Below, one piece after another: positions 1 through 10,713 of a stretch of DNA of 54,286 bases (the first letter of the stretch is position 1; each line of letters begins with the position of its first letter). The stretch lies in the NCBI GenBank assembly GCA_947455865.1, contig CANGQZ010000002.1:1-54286 (forward strand), read 5' to 3'. This DNA comes from Sphingomonadaceae bacterium. GTDB taxonomy: Bacteria; Pseudomonadota; Alphaproteobacteria; Sphingomonadales; Sphingomonadaceae. The translations under genes were made by a program, and so were the position numbers. A model generated the notes under the pieces. That model saw nothing but the letters and a program-made list of their open reading frames with translations, searched no databases and was not told the origin of the DNA.

Positions 1-1641
1 CTGCGGGGTATAGGGCGGCCGGAACGTGGTCAGGCCGATGGCGGTGACGGGGCGGGCCAGTGTTTCCGAGGCGATCTGCAGCCCATTGAGGTTGCTGGTC
101 TTGCCCTGATCGGTGGCCATGCCGTTGGTGGTGTAGCGCTTGATATGTTCGATCGAGCGGAAGCCCTCCTGCACCGCCAGGGCAATGTCGCGGGCCTTCA
201 CGTCGTTCTGGAAATCGACGAAGGCCTTCTGCTTGCGCAGCGGCTTGGGCGATGGGAGGGCAGCGACCACCAGTCCTTCGCCATAGTTCCATGCGCCGGC
301 GCAGCCGCCGACGGCGCGCAGGTTTTCGACCGTGGTGTCGGGCAGATAGGCGCCCCAGGCGGCATCCCACTTCAGCGTGCCGCGGGCATGGCTCCACAGA
401 TGCACGGTTGGGGTCCAGCCGCCCGCCATCATCACTGCATCGCAGGCCAGCGTGCGCTGCTGACCGCCGTTGCTGCCGCAGATGGTGATGGAGCTTACTG
501 CAAGCCGGCCGCTCACCCCGATGATGCTGTGATCCAGATGGACCGCTATGCCGACCGCCGCCGCCGCCGCTTGCAGCGCGGGCGAGACTGCCGGGCGGGC
601 ATCCACAATCGCCGTGATCTTCACGCCGGCCTGTGCCATCGCCAGCGCATCGTGCCAGCCGCTGTCATGGCTGGCCATCACCGCCACTGCGCGCCCCGCC
701 GCCACGCCAAAACGCAGCGCCAGCGTCTTGCCGGCGCTCGCCAGCATAACGCCGGGCACATCGTTGCCATCGAACACCAGCGGGCGCTCGATCGCGCCCT
801 GCGCCAGCACCACTTCGCCGGCCCGGATGCGCCACAGCTTTTCGCGCGGGCCTTGCGCCTCGGCGGGCGCCAGATGGTCGGTCAGTCGCTCCACCGCGAC
901 GACGAAGTTCTGATGGTAATGGCCGATCGCGGTAGTGCGGCCCAGCACGGTGACCCCAGCCACCGCCAGCTTGGCGAGACTATCCGCGAGCCAATCCCAC
1001 TGCGCCGGATCGGCGAGCGCGCCGCCGCCGGGTTCTTCCTGCTCGTCGATCAGGATCACCCGGCCGCCGGTTTCCGCCGCTGCCAAGGCCGCTGCGATCC
1101 CGGCCGGGCCGGCACCGATAACCAGCACTTCGCAGTGTGCATAGGTCGCGCCGTAATGATCGGGATCGGGGGCCGTGGGGCTTTCGCCCAGACCCGCCAG
1201 CCGCCGGATTACCGGTTCGTAGAGCTTCTCCCACGCCGAGCGCGGCCACATGAAGGTCTTGTTGTAGAAGCCCGCCGGAAACAGCGCCCCCAGAACATCG
1301 TTGATCACGCCGAAATCGGTGCGCAGTGAAGGATAGCGGTTCTGGCTCTGCGCGCTCAGTCCATCGTGCAATGCCACCGAAGGCGCGCGCAGGTTCGGCG
1401 TGATCCGGCCCGGCCCGCGATCAACCGTTACGAGCGCGTTCGGTTCTTCCACCCCGGTTGCCAGCAGCCCACGCGGCCGGTGATACTTGAACGAGCGGCC
1501 GAACAGCATCTGCCCGCTCGCCACCAGTGCAGAGGCCAGCGTATCGCCGGCGAACCCGCGGAACGCCTCGCCGTCGAACCGGAAAATGAGCTGCTGCGTC
1601 CGGTCGATCCGCCCGCCTTGTTCAAGCCGATAGCCGCTCAC
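1..1641 (-). CDS. soxA: Sarcosine oxidase alpha subunit-like (partial, runs off window start)
   Basis: Minus-strand reading from GTG at 1641 gives VSGYRLEQGGRIDRTQQLIFRFDGEAFRGFAGDTLASALVASGQMLFGRSFKYHRPRGLLATGVEEPNALV..., then a GAGPAGIAAALAAAETGG FAD motif. GTGA overlap with the soxD stop. Absent from the ORF track because it has no stop inside the window. Confidence 0.93.
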   Translation of the reverse strand, partial: MSGYRLEQGGRIDRTQQLIFRFDGEAFRGFAGDTLASALVASGQMLFGRSFKYHRPRGLLATGVEEPNALVTVDRGPGRITPNLRAPSVALHDGLSAQSQNRYPSLRTDFGVINDVLGALFPAGFYNKTFMWPRSAWEKLYEPVIRRLAGLGESPTAPDPDHYGATYAHCEVLVIGAGPAGIAAALAAAETGGRVILIDEQEEPGGGALADPAQWDWLADSLAKLAVAGVTVLGRTTAIGHYHQNFVVAVERLTDHLAPAEAQGPREKLWRIRAGEVVLAQGAIERPLVFDGNDVPGVMLASAGKTLALRFGVAAGRAVAVMASHDSGWHDALAMAQAGVKITAIVDARPAVSPALQAAAAAVGIAVHLDHSIIGVSGRLAVSSITICGSNGGQQRTLACDAVMMAGGWTPTVHLWSHARGTLKWDAAWGAYLPDTTVENLRAVGGCAGAWNYGEGLVVAALPSPKPLRKQKAFVDFQNDVKARDIALAVQEGFRSIEHIKRYTTNGMATDQGKTSNLNGLQIASETLARPVTAIGLTTFRPPYTPQ

Positions 1642-1910
1642 TTGGCGGGTTCCCCGGCCTTGTAAGTCGTTTCGAACCGGTCGCTCACCGTATCGCGCAC
1701 CGCGTTGAAGAAGCGGCCGCAGCCATGCGTGTGCCGCCAGCGTTCATGGTGCCGCCCGCGCGGGTTGCGGCGAATGTAGAGATACTGCTCCCACTCTTCA
1801 TCGGTCTGGGTCGATGGGTCGACGGGCCGTGCGATATGGGCCTGTCCGCCATTGACGAACTCCACTTCGGGGCGATCTTCTTCGCAATAGGGGCAATGAA
1901 TGAGCAGCAT
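1638..1910 (-). CDS. soxD: Sarcosine oxidase delta subunit
   Basis: 90 aa MLLIHCPYCEEDRPEVEF...RHTHGCGRFFNAVRDT; CPxC and HxxGC zinc ligands typical of SoxD; lies between soxB and soxA. Confidence 0.95.
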   Translation of the reverse strand: MLLIHCPYCEEDRPEVEFVNGGQAHIARPVDPSTQTDEEWEQYLYIRRNPRGRHHERWRHTHGCGRFFNAVRDTVSDRFETTYKAGEPAK

Positions 1911-1916
1911 GGTGCC

Positions 1917-3170
1917 TCAGTGCGCGACTGCGGCGGCGGCCGCTTCGTCGATGAAACGCCCGGTGCGGAACCGGTCGAGGTTGAACGGCGCGTTGATCTT
2001 GTGCGGGGTGTCGTGGGCGATGGTATAGGCCAGCAGATCGCCCGCACCTGGGGTCGCCTTGAACCCGCCGGTGCCCCACCCGCAGTTGACGTAAAGCCCC
2101 GGCACGGGCGTCTTGCCAAGGATCGGCGAGCGATCCGGGGTAACATCGACGATCCCGCCCCACGTGCGCAGCATCCGCATCCGCGAAAAGATCGGGAAGA
2201 TCTCGCAGATCGCGGCCAGCGTGTGCTCGACGATGTGGAACGCGCCGCGCTGCGAATAGCTGACGTACTGGTCGGTCCCCGCGCCGATCACCAGTTCGCC
2301 CTTGTCGGACTGGCTGATATAGGCGTGAACCGAATTGGACATGACCACGCAGGGGAAGACCGGCTTGACCGGTTCGGACACCAGCGCCTGCAGCGGATAG
2401 CTTTCGAGCGGAAACTCCAGCCCGGCCATCTGCATCACGATCGATGTGCTGCCCGCCGCGGAAACGCCGATCTTGCTGGCGGCGATGAAGCCGCGTTCGG
2501 TTTCCACGCCTTGCACCGCGCCATCCGGCCCGCGGCGGATGCCGGTGACCGCGCAGTTCTGGATAATATCGACGCCCAGCGCCGCCGCCTTGCGGGCATA
2601 GCCCCAAGCAACGCTGTCATGCCGCGCGGTTCCGCCGCGCCGCTGCAACGCGCCGCCCAGCACCGGGTGGCGCGCGGTCGGCGAGATATCGAGCGGCGGG
2701 CAATAGGCCTTGCACTCTTCCGCGCTCAGCCATTCGTTGTCGACGCCGTTCAGGCGGTTGGCGTTGATGTGGCGCTGGGCGCTCTGCACATCGTGAACGT
2801 TGTGCGCGAGCATCAGCACGCCGCGCTTGGAATACATGATGTTGTAGTTGAGCTCCTGGCTGAGCCCGTCCCACAACTTCACCGCGTGATCGTAGAGATG
2901 CGCGCTCTCGTCATAGAGGTAGTTGGAGCGGATGATCGTGGTGTTGCGCCCGGTGTTGCCGCCGCCCAGCCAGCCCTTCTCGATCACCGCGATGTTGCGA
3001 ATGCCGTACTTGCTGGCGAGGTAATAGGCCGCGCCCAGCCCGTGCCCGCCCGCGCCGACGATGATCACGTCGTAGGCGGCCTTGGGAGCCTTGTCGGGCC
3101 AATGCTCCGGCCAGCCCTTGTGCCCCTGAAACGCCTGCGCCAGCAGGTTCAGTCCGCTGAACCGCTTCAT
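1917..3170 (-). CDS. soxB: Sarcosine oxidase beta subunit
   Basis: Start [24 protein letters not shown]...[57 protein letters not shown]; SoxB signature. Start trimmed from ORF 1917..3224 by ATGA overlap with the cupin gene. Confidence 0.95.
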   Translation of the reverse strand: MKRFSGLNLLAQAFQGHKGWPEHWPDKAPKAAYDVIIVGAGGHGLGAAYYLASKYGIRNIAVIEKGWLGGGNTGRNTTIIRSNYLYDESAHLYDHAVKLWDGLSQELNYNIMYSKRGVLMLAHNVHDVQSAQRHINANRLNGVDNEWLSAEECKAYCPPLDISPTARHPVLGGALQRRGGTARHDSVAWGYARKAAALGVDIIQNCAVTGIRRGPDGAVQGVETERGFIAASKIGVSAAGSTSIVMQMAGLEFPLESYPLQALVSEPVKPVFPCVVMSNSVHAYISQSDKGELVIGAGTDQYVSYSQRGAFHIVEHTLAAICEIFPIFSRMRMLRTWGGIVDVTPDRSPILGKTPVPGLYVNCGWGTGGFKATPGAGDLLAYTIAHDTPHKINAPFNLDRFRTGRFIDEAAAAAVAH

Positions 3171-3532
3171 GCCGCGCGCCAGTCGCGGGTGTACATGACG
3201 AGCGTGAGCGAGCCGTGTTCGCACGCGGTGAGGTGCGGGGCGCCGGGCGCGCGGACGATGAAGTCGCCCGGGCCATACGTGGCGATGCCATCGCTGAAGG
3301 TGCCTTCAAGCACGTAGACCTGCTCGATCTCCGGATGATCGTGCAACGCCGCAGTCGCCCCCGGCTCGGCCTTCAGCAGCCAGGTACGCATGCCGGCCTG
3401 TTCGTCTTCCAGCAGCGGCTTCGCGAGAAAACCGGGCGAGCCGATGTCCCGCCATTCGCCCCCGGCACGGCGCAGCGTCGAACCGCTGGCCGGAACCGTC
3501 AGCACATCACCGCCCACTGCTTCAAACATCAC
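3167..3532 (-). CDS. Small cupin-domain protein (ChrR-like cupin)
   Basis: 121 aa; [30 protein letters not shown]...[12 protein letters not shown] cupin motifs; 4-nt overlaps on both sides. Confidence 0.85.
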   Translation of the reverse strand: MMFEAVGGDVLTVPASGSTLRRAGGEWRDIGSPGFLAKPLLEDEQAGMRTWLLKAEPGATAALHDHPEIEQVYVLEGTFSDGIATYGPGDFIVRAPGAPHLTACEHGSLTLVMYTRDWRAA

Positions 3533-4779
3533 TGCGGCTCCTGCGCCAGCGCCGCGCGCGAACGCTCGACGTAAAAGGCCTTGAACGCATCGACCAGCTT
3601 TTCTTCCACCGAATACATCCCCTGACGATAGCCGTCGCCGCGGATGCCGGCGTGGTTGATGCTGGACAGATGGCTGTCCTGCGCATTCGTCGCCCGCCAG
3701 ACCGCGGCGAGGTTATCGGGATCATAATCGACGCCCGCAACTGCATCTTCGTGCACGAGCCAACTGGTGCGCAGCAGCGTGCGGTCTGGCCCCAGCGGGG
3801 TGAGCGAGAACGTCACCACGTGGTCGCAGCAGAAATGGTGCCAGCTGTTGGGCTGGGTCCACACGGAAAGGCTGGTCGGCTCGACATGGTCGAACGGCCA
3901 GATCAGCTTGCTGCAGGCGGGCTTGCCGTCCAGCGTCTGCGATACCGCACCGTGCGCCAGCGGCAGGCGCGCGACGCGGTGCCACCAGTTCTCGGGGAAC
4001 TCGATCAGGTCATGGCCGATGCCCATCTCGTTCCAGTGGGCACGCTGTTCTTCCAGCATCTTGTCGAACTGGGCATCATCGACCACGTCGCCTTCACCGT
4101 CTTCGGGCAGGCCCTTGCCGAAGCCATACGTCGATAGCGACTTCATCAGTTCGGGATGGCTCGCATCGCAATGATAACACTCGCGATTGTTCTCCATCAC
4201 CAGCTTCCAGTTCGCCGGTTCGATCAGATCGTCCTGCACCGCGACCTTCAGCCGGTCGAGCTTGTAGAGGCTGACCTGTTCGGCAATGTCGGCCTTCACG
4301 CGGTCGATCGGGGGCGGATTGTCGGCAAGGCAGAGGAAGATCAGCCCGGCGATATTCTCGATCGCGACAGGGCGCAGGCCGAACGCCGCCTTGTCGAATT
4401 CCTCGGGCATATTGCGCGCGGCGAGCAGCTTGCCATCAAGCGCGAACGTCCACTGGTGATAGGGGCAGGTGATGCGGGCGTTGCTGCCGTTGGCGGCATC
4501 GCACAGCTTGGCCCCGCGGTGCGTGCAGGTGTTGTGGAACGCGCGGATCTCGCCATCGCGGCCGCGCACCACGATCACCGAGGTTTCGCCCAGTTCGAAC
4601 AGGAACCAGTCACCCGGGTTCTTCACGTGGGCCACGGTGCAGGCATAGAGCCACACCGATTTCAGCATCACATCCACATCGAAGCGATAGGCTTCTTCGC
4701 TGACATAGAGCTTCTGCGGCAGGGTATAGCCGGGGCGGTCCTGTTTCAGAAGTTCCGCGATTCCATCGAAATTGATCAT
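3529..4779 (-). CDS. Rieske non-heme iron oxygenase alpha subunit, GbcA/CntA-like (candidate glycine betaine monooxygenase)
   Basis: CTHRGAKLCDAANGSNARITCPYHQWTF Rieske motif; NRECYHCDASHPEL mononuclear iron site with Glu at the bridging position; next to DMGDH and sox genes. Confidence 0.9.
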   Translation of the reverse strand: MINFDGIAELLKQDRPGYTLPQKLYVSEEAYRFDVDVMLKSVWLYACTVAHVKNPGDWFLFELGETSVIVVRGRDGEIRAFHNTCTHRGAKLCDAANGSNARITCPYHQWTFALDGKLLAARNMPEEFDKAAFGLRPVAIENIAGLIFLCLADNPPPIDRVKADIAEQVSLYKLDRLKVAVQDDLIEPANWKLVMENNRECYHCDASHPELMKSLSTYGFGKGLPEDGEGDVVDDAQFDKMLEEQRAHWNEMGIGHDLIEFPENWWHRVARLPLAHGAVSQTLDGKPACSKLIWPFDHVEPTSLSVWTQPNSWHHFCCDHVVTFSLTPLGPDRTLLRTSWLVHEDAVAGVDYDPDNLAAVWRATNAQDSHLSSINHAGIRGDGYRQGMYSVEEKLVDAFKAFYVERSRAALAQEPQ

Positions 4780-4783
4780 CGCA

Positions 4784-7291
4784 CTAGCTCCGCAAGGCGA
4801 GGTTTTCCGGGTCGAACGGGGAATCGGGGATCACCACGGCCCGGTGCGACTGGCCCAGAATGGTGATCTCAAGCTCGGTGCCAAGCGCGGTGTGTTCCGG
4901 CCCGACCATCGCCAGCGCGAGGCTCTTGCCCACGCGCCAGCCATACCCGCCCGATGTCACGCGGCCCACCAGGGCGCCATCACGGGTGATCGGCTCCGAA
5001 CCGCGCGCATCGGCGTCGGTCACGTCCATCACTTCCAGCGTGACGAACTGCCACTTCAGCCCCTGCTCCTTGCGCGCGAGCAGGCCTTCGCGACCGTGGA
5101 ATGCCGGCTTCTTGAAGCTGACGAAGCGGTTCAGCCCGCTTTCCAGCGCGGCATATTCGATCGAAAGTTCGCGCGGGATGAGCTTGTAGCTCTTCTCGAT
5201 CGCCATCGCAGTCATCGCGCGGATGCCGAAGGGCTTGATATTGTGCGCCGCGCCAGCCGCCATCAGCTTGTCGAAGATGTAGTTCTGCATCTCGATCGGG
5301 TGGTGGATTTCCCAGCCCAGTTCGCCGATGAAGTTCACTCGCAGCGCTTCCACCGGGGCCGCGCCGATCGAGATCGGCTTGCCGGTGAGCCACGGGAAGG
5401 CCTCGTTCGAAAGGTCGGTGCGGGTCACCGCCGCCAGCACGTCGCGCGCTTTCGGCCCGGCCAGCACCAGCACGCCCATCGCCGTCGTCAGGCGTTCGAA
5501 CCGCACCGACCCGTCGGTGGGCAGAGCCTGCACCAGATAATCGTGATCGTGCTTTTCATAGGCCCCGGCGGAGACGAGGTAATAGCTCTGCGGGCCCTTC
5601 TTGTAGACCGTGAATTCGGACCGCACGCCGCCGCTGGCAGTCAGCAGGTACGACAGCGTTACCCGGCCGATCTTCTTGGGGACCACGTTGCTGAGAAGCT
5701 GGTTGAGCCAGTCTTCCGCGCCCGGACCGGAAATCAGGCACTTGGCGAAGGCGCTCATGTCCTGCAGGCCGACATGCTCGGATACGTGGCGACATTCCGC
5801 GCCGACGAACTCGAAATAGTTGGAGCGGCGGAACGCCCATTTTTCGCGGATCGCCTCGCCCGGCACGTCCGGGTGATTGTGGTTCAGGATCACGTCGGAC
5901 CGATCGAGATCGGCATCGGTCAGTTCATAGCCCTTGGGCGCGAACCAGTTGGGCCGTTCCCAGCCGAACACGCTGCCGAACACCGCGCCCAGATCCTTCA
6001 TCCGGCTGTAGCAAGGCGTCTGGCGCAGTGGGCGCGCGGCCTCGCGCTCTTCGTCCGGATAGTGAACTGTGAAGACCTTGGCGTAGGCCTCCTCGTTCTT
6101 TTCGATCAGATATCCGGTGCTGGCGTAATCGCCGAAGCGGCGCGGATCGACGCCCATCATGTCGATGCCCGGTTCGCCCTCGACGATCCACTGCGCCAGC
6201 TGCCACCCGGCGCCGCCGGCGGCGGTGATGCCGAAGCTGTGGCCTTCGTTGAGCCAGAAATTGCGCAGCGTTCCCGCCGGCCCGACGATGGGCGAGCCGT
6301 CCGGGGTGTAGGCGATCGCGCCGTTGTAGACTTTCTTGACGCCGACTTCGCCGAACGCCGGCACGCGCGCCATGGCGGAAAGGATATGCGGTTCCAGCCG
6401 CTCCAGCGCGTCAGGAAACAGCTCGTATTCGCTGTTGGCCGCGGGTCCATCAATGTAGCAAGCGGGTGCGCCCACTTCGTACGGCCCCAGCAAAAGCCCG
6501 CCGGCTTCCTCGCGCATGTACCAGCTGGCATCGGATTCGCGCAGCACGCCCATTTCGGGCAGGCCCTGTTTGCGGCGTTCCATGATCGCGGGATGCTGCT
6601 CGGTCACGATGTACTGATGCTCGACCGGGATCACCGGCACGTTGATCCCCACCATCGCGCCGGTCTGCCGGGCAAAGCTGCCGGTGGCCGAAACCACGTG
6701 CTCGCAAGTGATATCGCCCTGATCGGTGGAGACCACCCATTCACCGTTCGGCTTCTGGACGATGCCGGTGACGGCGGTGTTGCGATAGATCTTGGCGCCG
6801 AACTGGCGGGCACCCTTTGCCAGCGCCTGGGTCAGATCGGCTGGCTGGATATAACCGTCGGCGGGGTGGCGGATCGCGCCCAGCACGTCCTGCATCTCCG
6901 CCAGCGGCCAGATCGCCTTGACCTCGTCAGGCGTCAGGAAATCGACCTCCACGCCGATCGTCTTTGCGACGCCGGCATAATAGAGATACTCGTCCATGCG
7001 GTCGCGCGTGGTGGCGAGGCGGATGTTGCTGACGTTGGAGAAGCCGACGTTAAGCCCGGTTTCTTCCTCCAGCGTCGGATAGAAATCGACCGAGTACTGG
7101 TGCAGCTTGCCGACCGAATAGCTGAGGTTGAACAGCGGCAGCAGGCCGGCGGCATGCCAGGTTGAACCGCTGGTCAGCTCCTTGCGTTCGACCAGCGCCA
7201 CGTCGGTCCAGCCCAGCTTTGCCAGGTGGTACAAGGTGCTGACGCCGACGACCCCGCCGCCGATGACCACAACGCGCGCGCTCGTCTGCAT
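4784..7291 (-). CDS. Dimethylglycine dehydrogenase/sarcosine dehydrogenase-type FAD protein with C-terminal GcvT domain
   Basis: 835 aa; VVVIGGGVVGVSTLYHLAKLGWTDVALVERKELTSGSTWHAAGLLP N-terminus; C-terminal aminomethyltransferase-like region (IHHPIEMQNYIFDKLMAAG...GLLARKEQG). Confidence 0.93.
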   Translation of the reverse strand: MQTSARVVVIGGGVVGVSTLYHLAKLGWTDVALVERKELTSGSTWHAAGLLPLFNLSYSVGKLHQYSVDFYPTLEEETGLNVGFSNVSNIRLATTRDRMDEYLYYAGVAKTIGVEVDFLTPDEVKAIWPLAEMQDVLGAIRHPADGYIQPADLTQALAKGARQFGAKIYRNTAVTGIVQKPNGEWVVSTDQGDITCEHVVSATGSFARQTGAMVGINVPVIPVEHQYIVTEQHPAIMERRKQGLPEMGVLRESDASWYMREEAGGLLLGPYEVGAPACYIDGPAANSEYELFPDALERLEPHILSAMARVPAFGEVGVKKVYNGAIAYTPDGSPIVGPAGTLRNFWLNEGHSFGITAAGGAGWQLAQWIVEGEPGIDMMGVDPRRFGDYASTGYLIEKNEEAYAKVFTVHYPDEEREAARPLRQTPCYSRMKDLGAVFGSVFGWERPNWFAPKGYELTDADLDRSDVILNHNHPDVPGEAIREKWAFRRSNYFEFVGAECRHVSEHVGLQDMSAFAKCLISGPGAEDWLNQLLSNVVPKKIGRVTLSYLLTASGGVRSEFTVYKKGPQSYYLVSAGAYEKHDHDYLVQALPTDGSVRFERLTTAMGVLVLAGPKARDVLAAVTRTDLSNEAFPWLTGKPISIGAAPVEALRVNFIGELGWEIHHPIEMQNYIFDKLMAAGAAHNIKPFGIRAMTAMAIEKSYKLIPRELSIEYAALESGLNRFVSFKKPAFHGREGLLARKEQGLKWQFVTLEVMDVTDADARGSEPITRDGALVGRVTSGGYGWRVGKSLALAMVGPEHTALGTELEITILGQSHRAVVIPDSPFDPENLALRS

Positions 7292-7414
7292 AATACCTCG
7301 ATCTTTGGTCCGAACCGTTCAGCTCTGGCTATGCCAGCACAGCCGGGCGGCGGGAATGGGAGACTATTGCTATCGGAAACACTAATGCTGGATATCAGGA
7401 GCGCTTCAAACAGA

Positions 7415-9049
7415 TCAGGTCTGCGGCAACCGCGCCAGCATGTGCGCCGAGGCGACCACCACCGCACAGGCCGCCAGCGCCACCCACGGCAAGATTCCCG
7501 CCCTGCGCACAACACCTGCCCCATTGGTTTCGGCCATGTCCGCCGGGAACCGGCCCTTGTCCTGCACATAATGGCGGAACGCGAAGACCGGGACGATCAG
7601 CAGCACCCCGATCAGGCCATTGCGCAAGGTGCCGGCGCCCCACACATCGGCCCCGGCACCCATGAAGGCCATGTTGATGAAGCCGAACACCGCGCCGGTT
7701 GCCAGCAGCCATGTCGGGCAGCGGAACGGCCGTTCCCAGTCCTTGCGGTCGATGCGGTGGATCCAGCCTGATTGCAGGTTGAGGAAGTTGAACACCATGT
7801 AGCAGACGTTGCTGATCATCAGCACCGCGAAGTAATCTGAGGCCAGCAGCAGGATCAGGTTGAAGCCAAGATCGGTCCACATCGCGGCCGTAGGTGCGCC
7901 GTGCCCGTTCACCTGCGAGAGATACTTCGGCAGCCAGCCATCGATCGAGGCCTGATAGAGCGTGCGCGAAGAGCCCATCATCGAGGTCATCACGATCAAG
8001 AGCAGCGACAGGATCAGCATCGTGACGAAGATGTTGGCAACCACCGGGCCGGCGTGGAGAATCTTGGCCAGCGCCAGCGCCACACCCGAACCGTCGTAAA
8101 TGCGCGGATCGAGAAGCCCGTCGAGCCCGAGCGAGGCCTGAAACGCCAGCGGCACCAGCGCAAAGATGACGATGCACAGCAGCCCCGAAGCGATCAGCGC
8201 GCGCGGCGTATCCCGCGCCGGGTCCTTGAACTCGCGCGTATAACAAACCGCGGTCTCGAACCCGTAAGTCGACCAGCCGGCGCCGAACATCGCACCCATC
8301 GCCAGGGTGATGCCATAAGCGTCCCATGTGCCGAAATGCACCTGGCCCACCGCATCCTTGACCAGCGGCAAAAGCGGGAACAGGTTTTCACTCGGCAAAT
8401 CGCCGGTAATCAGCGGGACCAGTCCGACCAGGATCAGCGGGGCCATGCAGGCGACGCCGAGGATCTTCTGCGCAAAGGCGGCGCGGGCGACGCCGTGATG
8501 CTGCATCGCGAAGGTCAGCAGCAGGAACGCGCTGGCGATGATCGAGACTGCGTTGATCCGGAAGTTCAGCCCCTCACGAATGAAGTCGAGATCGAACAGG
8601 GTGATGTGCCAGGTGTTGATCGCGGCATCGGGCGCGAACAGGCTGGCCATGACGTACCCCGCGCCGAGACTGGTGCCGAGCGTGAGTACCGGAGACCATG
8701 CCAGCCAGTTGCACCACACCGAAATCGGCGCGACGAACTTGGAATAAGGCAGCCATGCCGCCGCGCCGTACACCGATGCCCCGCCCGACTTGTGCGGATA
8801 AAGCCCGGCGATCTCGGCATAGACGAAGCTTTGGGTGAACCCCATCAGGATCGAGGCGATCCAGATCACCCAGCTGGGCTGGCCGATCACCGTGGCGATC
8901 CCGCCCATCGTCAAGAGCACGCCCGCCGGCACCCCGCTCGACGCCCAGAACGCATCCTTCCAGTCGAGCGCGCGGTGCAGCTCGGCCTGGGGCGGATGGA
9001 TCATGTCATCGGCATGGGAGGTCGCGACGGCGATGTCTTCGGCGATCAT
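7415..9049 (-). CDS. APC-superfamily amino acid/amine permease
   Basis: About 544 aa hydrophobic multi-TM protein ([44 protein letters not shown]...); ATGA overlap with the GMC gene at 9046-9049. Confidence 0.9.
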   Translation of the reverse strand: MIAEDIAVATSHADDMIHPPQAELHRALDWKDAFWASSGVPAGVLLTMGGIATVIGQPSWVIWIASILMGFTQSFVYAEIAGLYPHKSGGASVYGAAAWLPYSKFVAPISVWCNWLAWSPVLTLGTSLGAGYVMASLFAPDAAINTWHITLFDLDFIREGLNFRINAVSIIASAFLLLTFAMQHHGVARAAFAQKILGVACMAPLILVGLVPLITGDLPSENLFPLLPLVKDAVGQVHFGTWDAYGITLAMGAMFGAGWSTYGFETAVCYTREFKDPARDTPRALIASGLLCIVIFALVPLAFQASLGLDGLLDPRIYDGSGVALALAKILHAGPVVANIFVTMLILSLLLIVMTSMMGSSRTLYQASIDGWLPKYLSQVNGHGAPTAAMWTDLGFNLILLLASDYFAVLMISNVCYMVFNFLNLQSGWIHRIDRKDWERPFRCPTWLLATGAVFGFINMAFMGAGADVWGAGTLRNGLIGVLLIVPVFAFRHYVQDKGRFPADMAETNGAGVVRRAGILPWVALAACAVVVASAHMLARLPQT

Positions 9050-10713
9050 CGCTGGGTCGTCTCCCACTCTGGCGCGACGTAGAACGGCGCGTTGGACGCA
9101 GGCAGCAGCGGCTTGCCGAGGATGTGGTCCGCCCCCTTTTCGCCGATCATGATGGTTGGCGCGTTGAGGTTGCCGGTGGTGACGGACGGCATCACCGAGC
9201 TGTCGACCACGCGCAGGCCTTCCACGCCGATCACCCGCAGTTCGCTATCGACCACCGCCATCGGATCGTCCGCCGCGCCCATCTTGCAAGTGCACGATGG
9301 ATGGTAGGCGCTTTCCACCTTGCTGGCGATGAAGGCATCGATCGCTTCGTCGCTGGTGACGCCCTCGCCCGGCTGGATCTCGCGGCCGCGCCACGGCTTA
9401 AAGGCGGGCTGTTCGAAGATTTCGCGCGTCAGCCGCACGCAGGCGCGCATTTCCTCCCAATCGTCGGGATGGCTGAGGTAGTTGAAGCGGATCACCGGCT
9501 TGTCGTGCGGATCGGCCGAGCGCAGCGTCACCGTCCCCCGGCTTTTTGAACGCATCGGGCCGACGTGGGCCTGAAAGCCGTGTTCGCTGGCGAGCGAGTT
9601 GCCGTCATAGCTGACCGCCATCGGGAAGAAGTGATACTGGATATCCGGATAGCGCACGCCCGCCTTGCTGCGGATGAAGCCGCAGGTCTCGAAATGGTTG
9701 GTTGCGCCAAGGCCAGAGCGCAGGAACAGCCAGCGCGCGCCTACCATGGCTTTGCCCATCAGGTTGGCATAGCGGTAGAGCGTCACCGGCTGAGTGCAGG
9801 CGACTTGAAAGTAGAACTCGAGGTGGTCCTGCAGATTGGCGCCCACCCCCGGCCGGTCTGCCACCAGCGGGATGCCGTTTGCCGCTAGTTCCGCCGCCGG
9901 GCCGATGCCTGAGAGTTTGAGCAGTTGCGGCGAATTGATCGGCCCGCCCGCCAGGATCACTTCACGCGCCGCGCGCGCTTCGTGCATTCGTCCGCCCTGT
10001 TCATAGGCCACGCCAATGGCGCGTTTGCCCTCGAACAGGATCCGGCTGACCAGAGCGCCGGTCACCACCTTCACGTTTGGCCGCTTCATGGCAGGGCGCA
10101 GATAGGCCTTGGCGGCCGAGCAGCGTTCGCCCTTGCGCACGGTCATGTCCATCCGGCCGAAGCCTTCCTGCCGGAAACCGTTGACATCATCGGTCAGCGC
10201 GTAGCCCGCCTGTGCCGCGGCATCGAACCACGCCTGATTGAGCGGATTGTTGAGCGATCCATAGCAGGTATCGAGCTGCCCCTCGCCGCCGCGATAGGCA
10301 TCCCCGCCCTCGGCCCGGCGCTCGGCGCGTTTGAAATAGGGCAGCACCGCGGCATAGTTCCAGCCGCGCGCGCCTTCTTCCTCCCAGCGCTCGAAATCGA
10401 GCGGGTTGCCGCGAATGTAGACAAGGCCGTTGATCGATGACGAACCGCCCAGCCCCTTGCCGCGCGGGGTGTGCAGGCGGCGGCCGCCAAGGTGCGCCTC
10501 GGGCTCGCTCTCGTACTGCCAGTTCCACCGCTTGGTGTTCATCGGGATGGCCAGCGCGCTGGGCATCTGGATGTAGATCGATTGGTCCGATCCGCCGAAT
10601 TCCAGCACCAGCACGCGGGCAGTGCCGTCCGCGCTCAGCCGGTCCGCCAGCACGCAGCCGGCCGATCCGGCCCCGACGATGATGTAGTCCCAGTTGCCCT
10701 CAGTATGGGGCAT
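9046..10713 (-). CDS. betA: GMC oxidoreductase, choline dehydrogenase-like
   Basis: [80 protein letters not shown] is BetA-like; overlaps the BADH gene. Confidence 0.88.
   Translation of the reverse strand: MPHTEGNWDYIIVGAGSAGCVLADRLSADGTARVLVLEFGGSDQSIYIQMPSALAIPMNTKRWNWQYESEPEAHLGGRRLHTPRGKGLGGSSSINGLVYIRGNPLDFERWEEEGARGWNYAAVLPYFKRAERRAEGGDAYRGGEGQLDTCYGSLNNPLNQAWFDAAAQAGYALTDDVNGFRQEGFGRMDMTVRKGERCSAAKAYLRPAMKRPNVKVVTGALVSRILFEGKRAIGVAYEQGGRMHEARAAREVILAGGPINSPQLLKLSGIGPAAELAANGIPLVADRPGVGANLQDHLEFYFQVACTQPVTLYRYANLMGKAMVGARWLFLRSGLGATNHFETCGFIRSKAGVRYPDIQYHFFPMAVSYDGNSLASEHGFQAHVGPMRSKSRGTVTLRSADPHDKPVIRFNYLSHPDDWEEMRACVRLTREIFEQPAFKPWRGREIQPGEGVTSDEAIDAFIASKVESAYHPSCTCKMGAADDPMAVVDSELRVIGVEGLRVVDSSVMPSVTTGNLNAPTIMIGEKGADHILGKPLLPASNAPFYVAPEWETTQR

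Noticed and set aside
145-1329. 394-aa plus-strand ORF at window start
   Set aside because: Antisense shadow of sarcosine oxidase alpha, which reads cleanly on the minus strand but is missing from the track because it leaves the window.
1725-3317. 530-aa plus-strand ORF
   Set aside because: Antisense to soxD/soxB/cupin; no family motifs.
4772-7165. 797-aa plus-strand ORF
   Set aside because: Exact antisense of the well-supported DMGDH gene; His/Arg/Asp-rich composition typical of high-GC shadow ORFs and no recognisable domain.
7901-9082. 393-aa plus-strand ORF
   Set aside because: Antisense of the APC permease gene; Arg/His-rich, no motifs.
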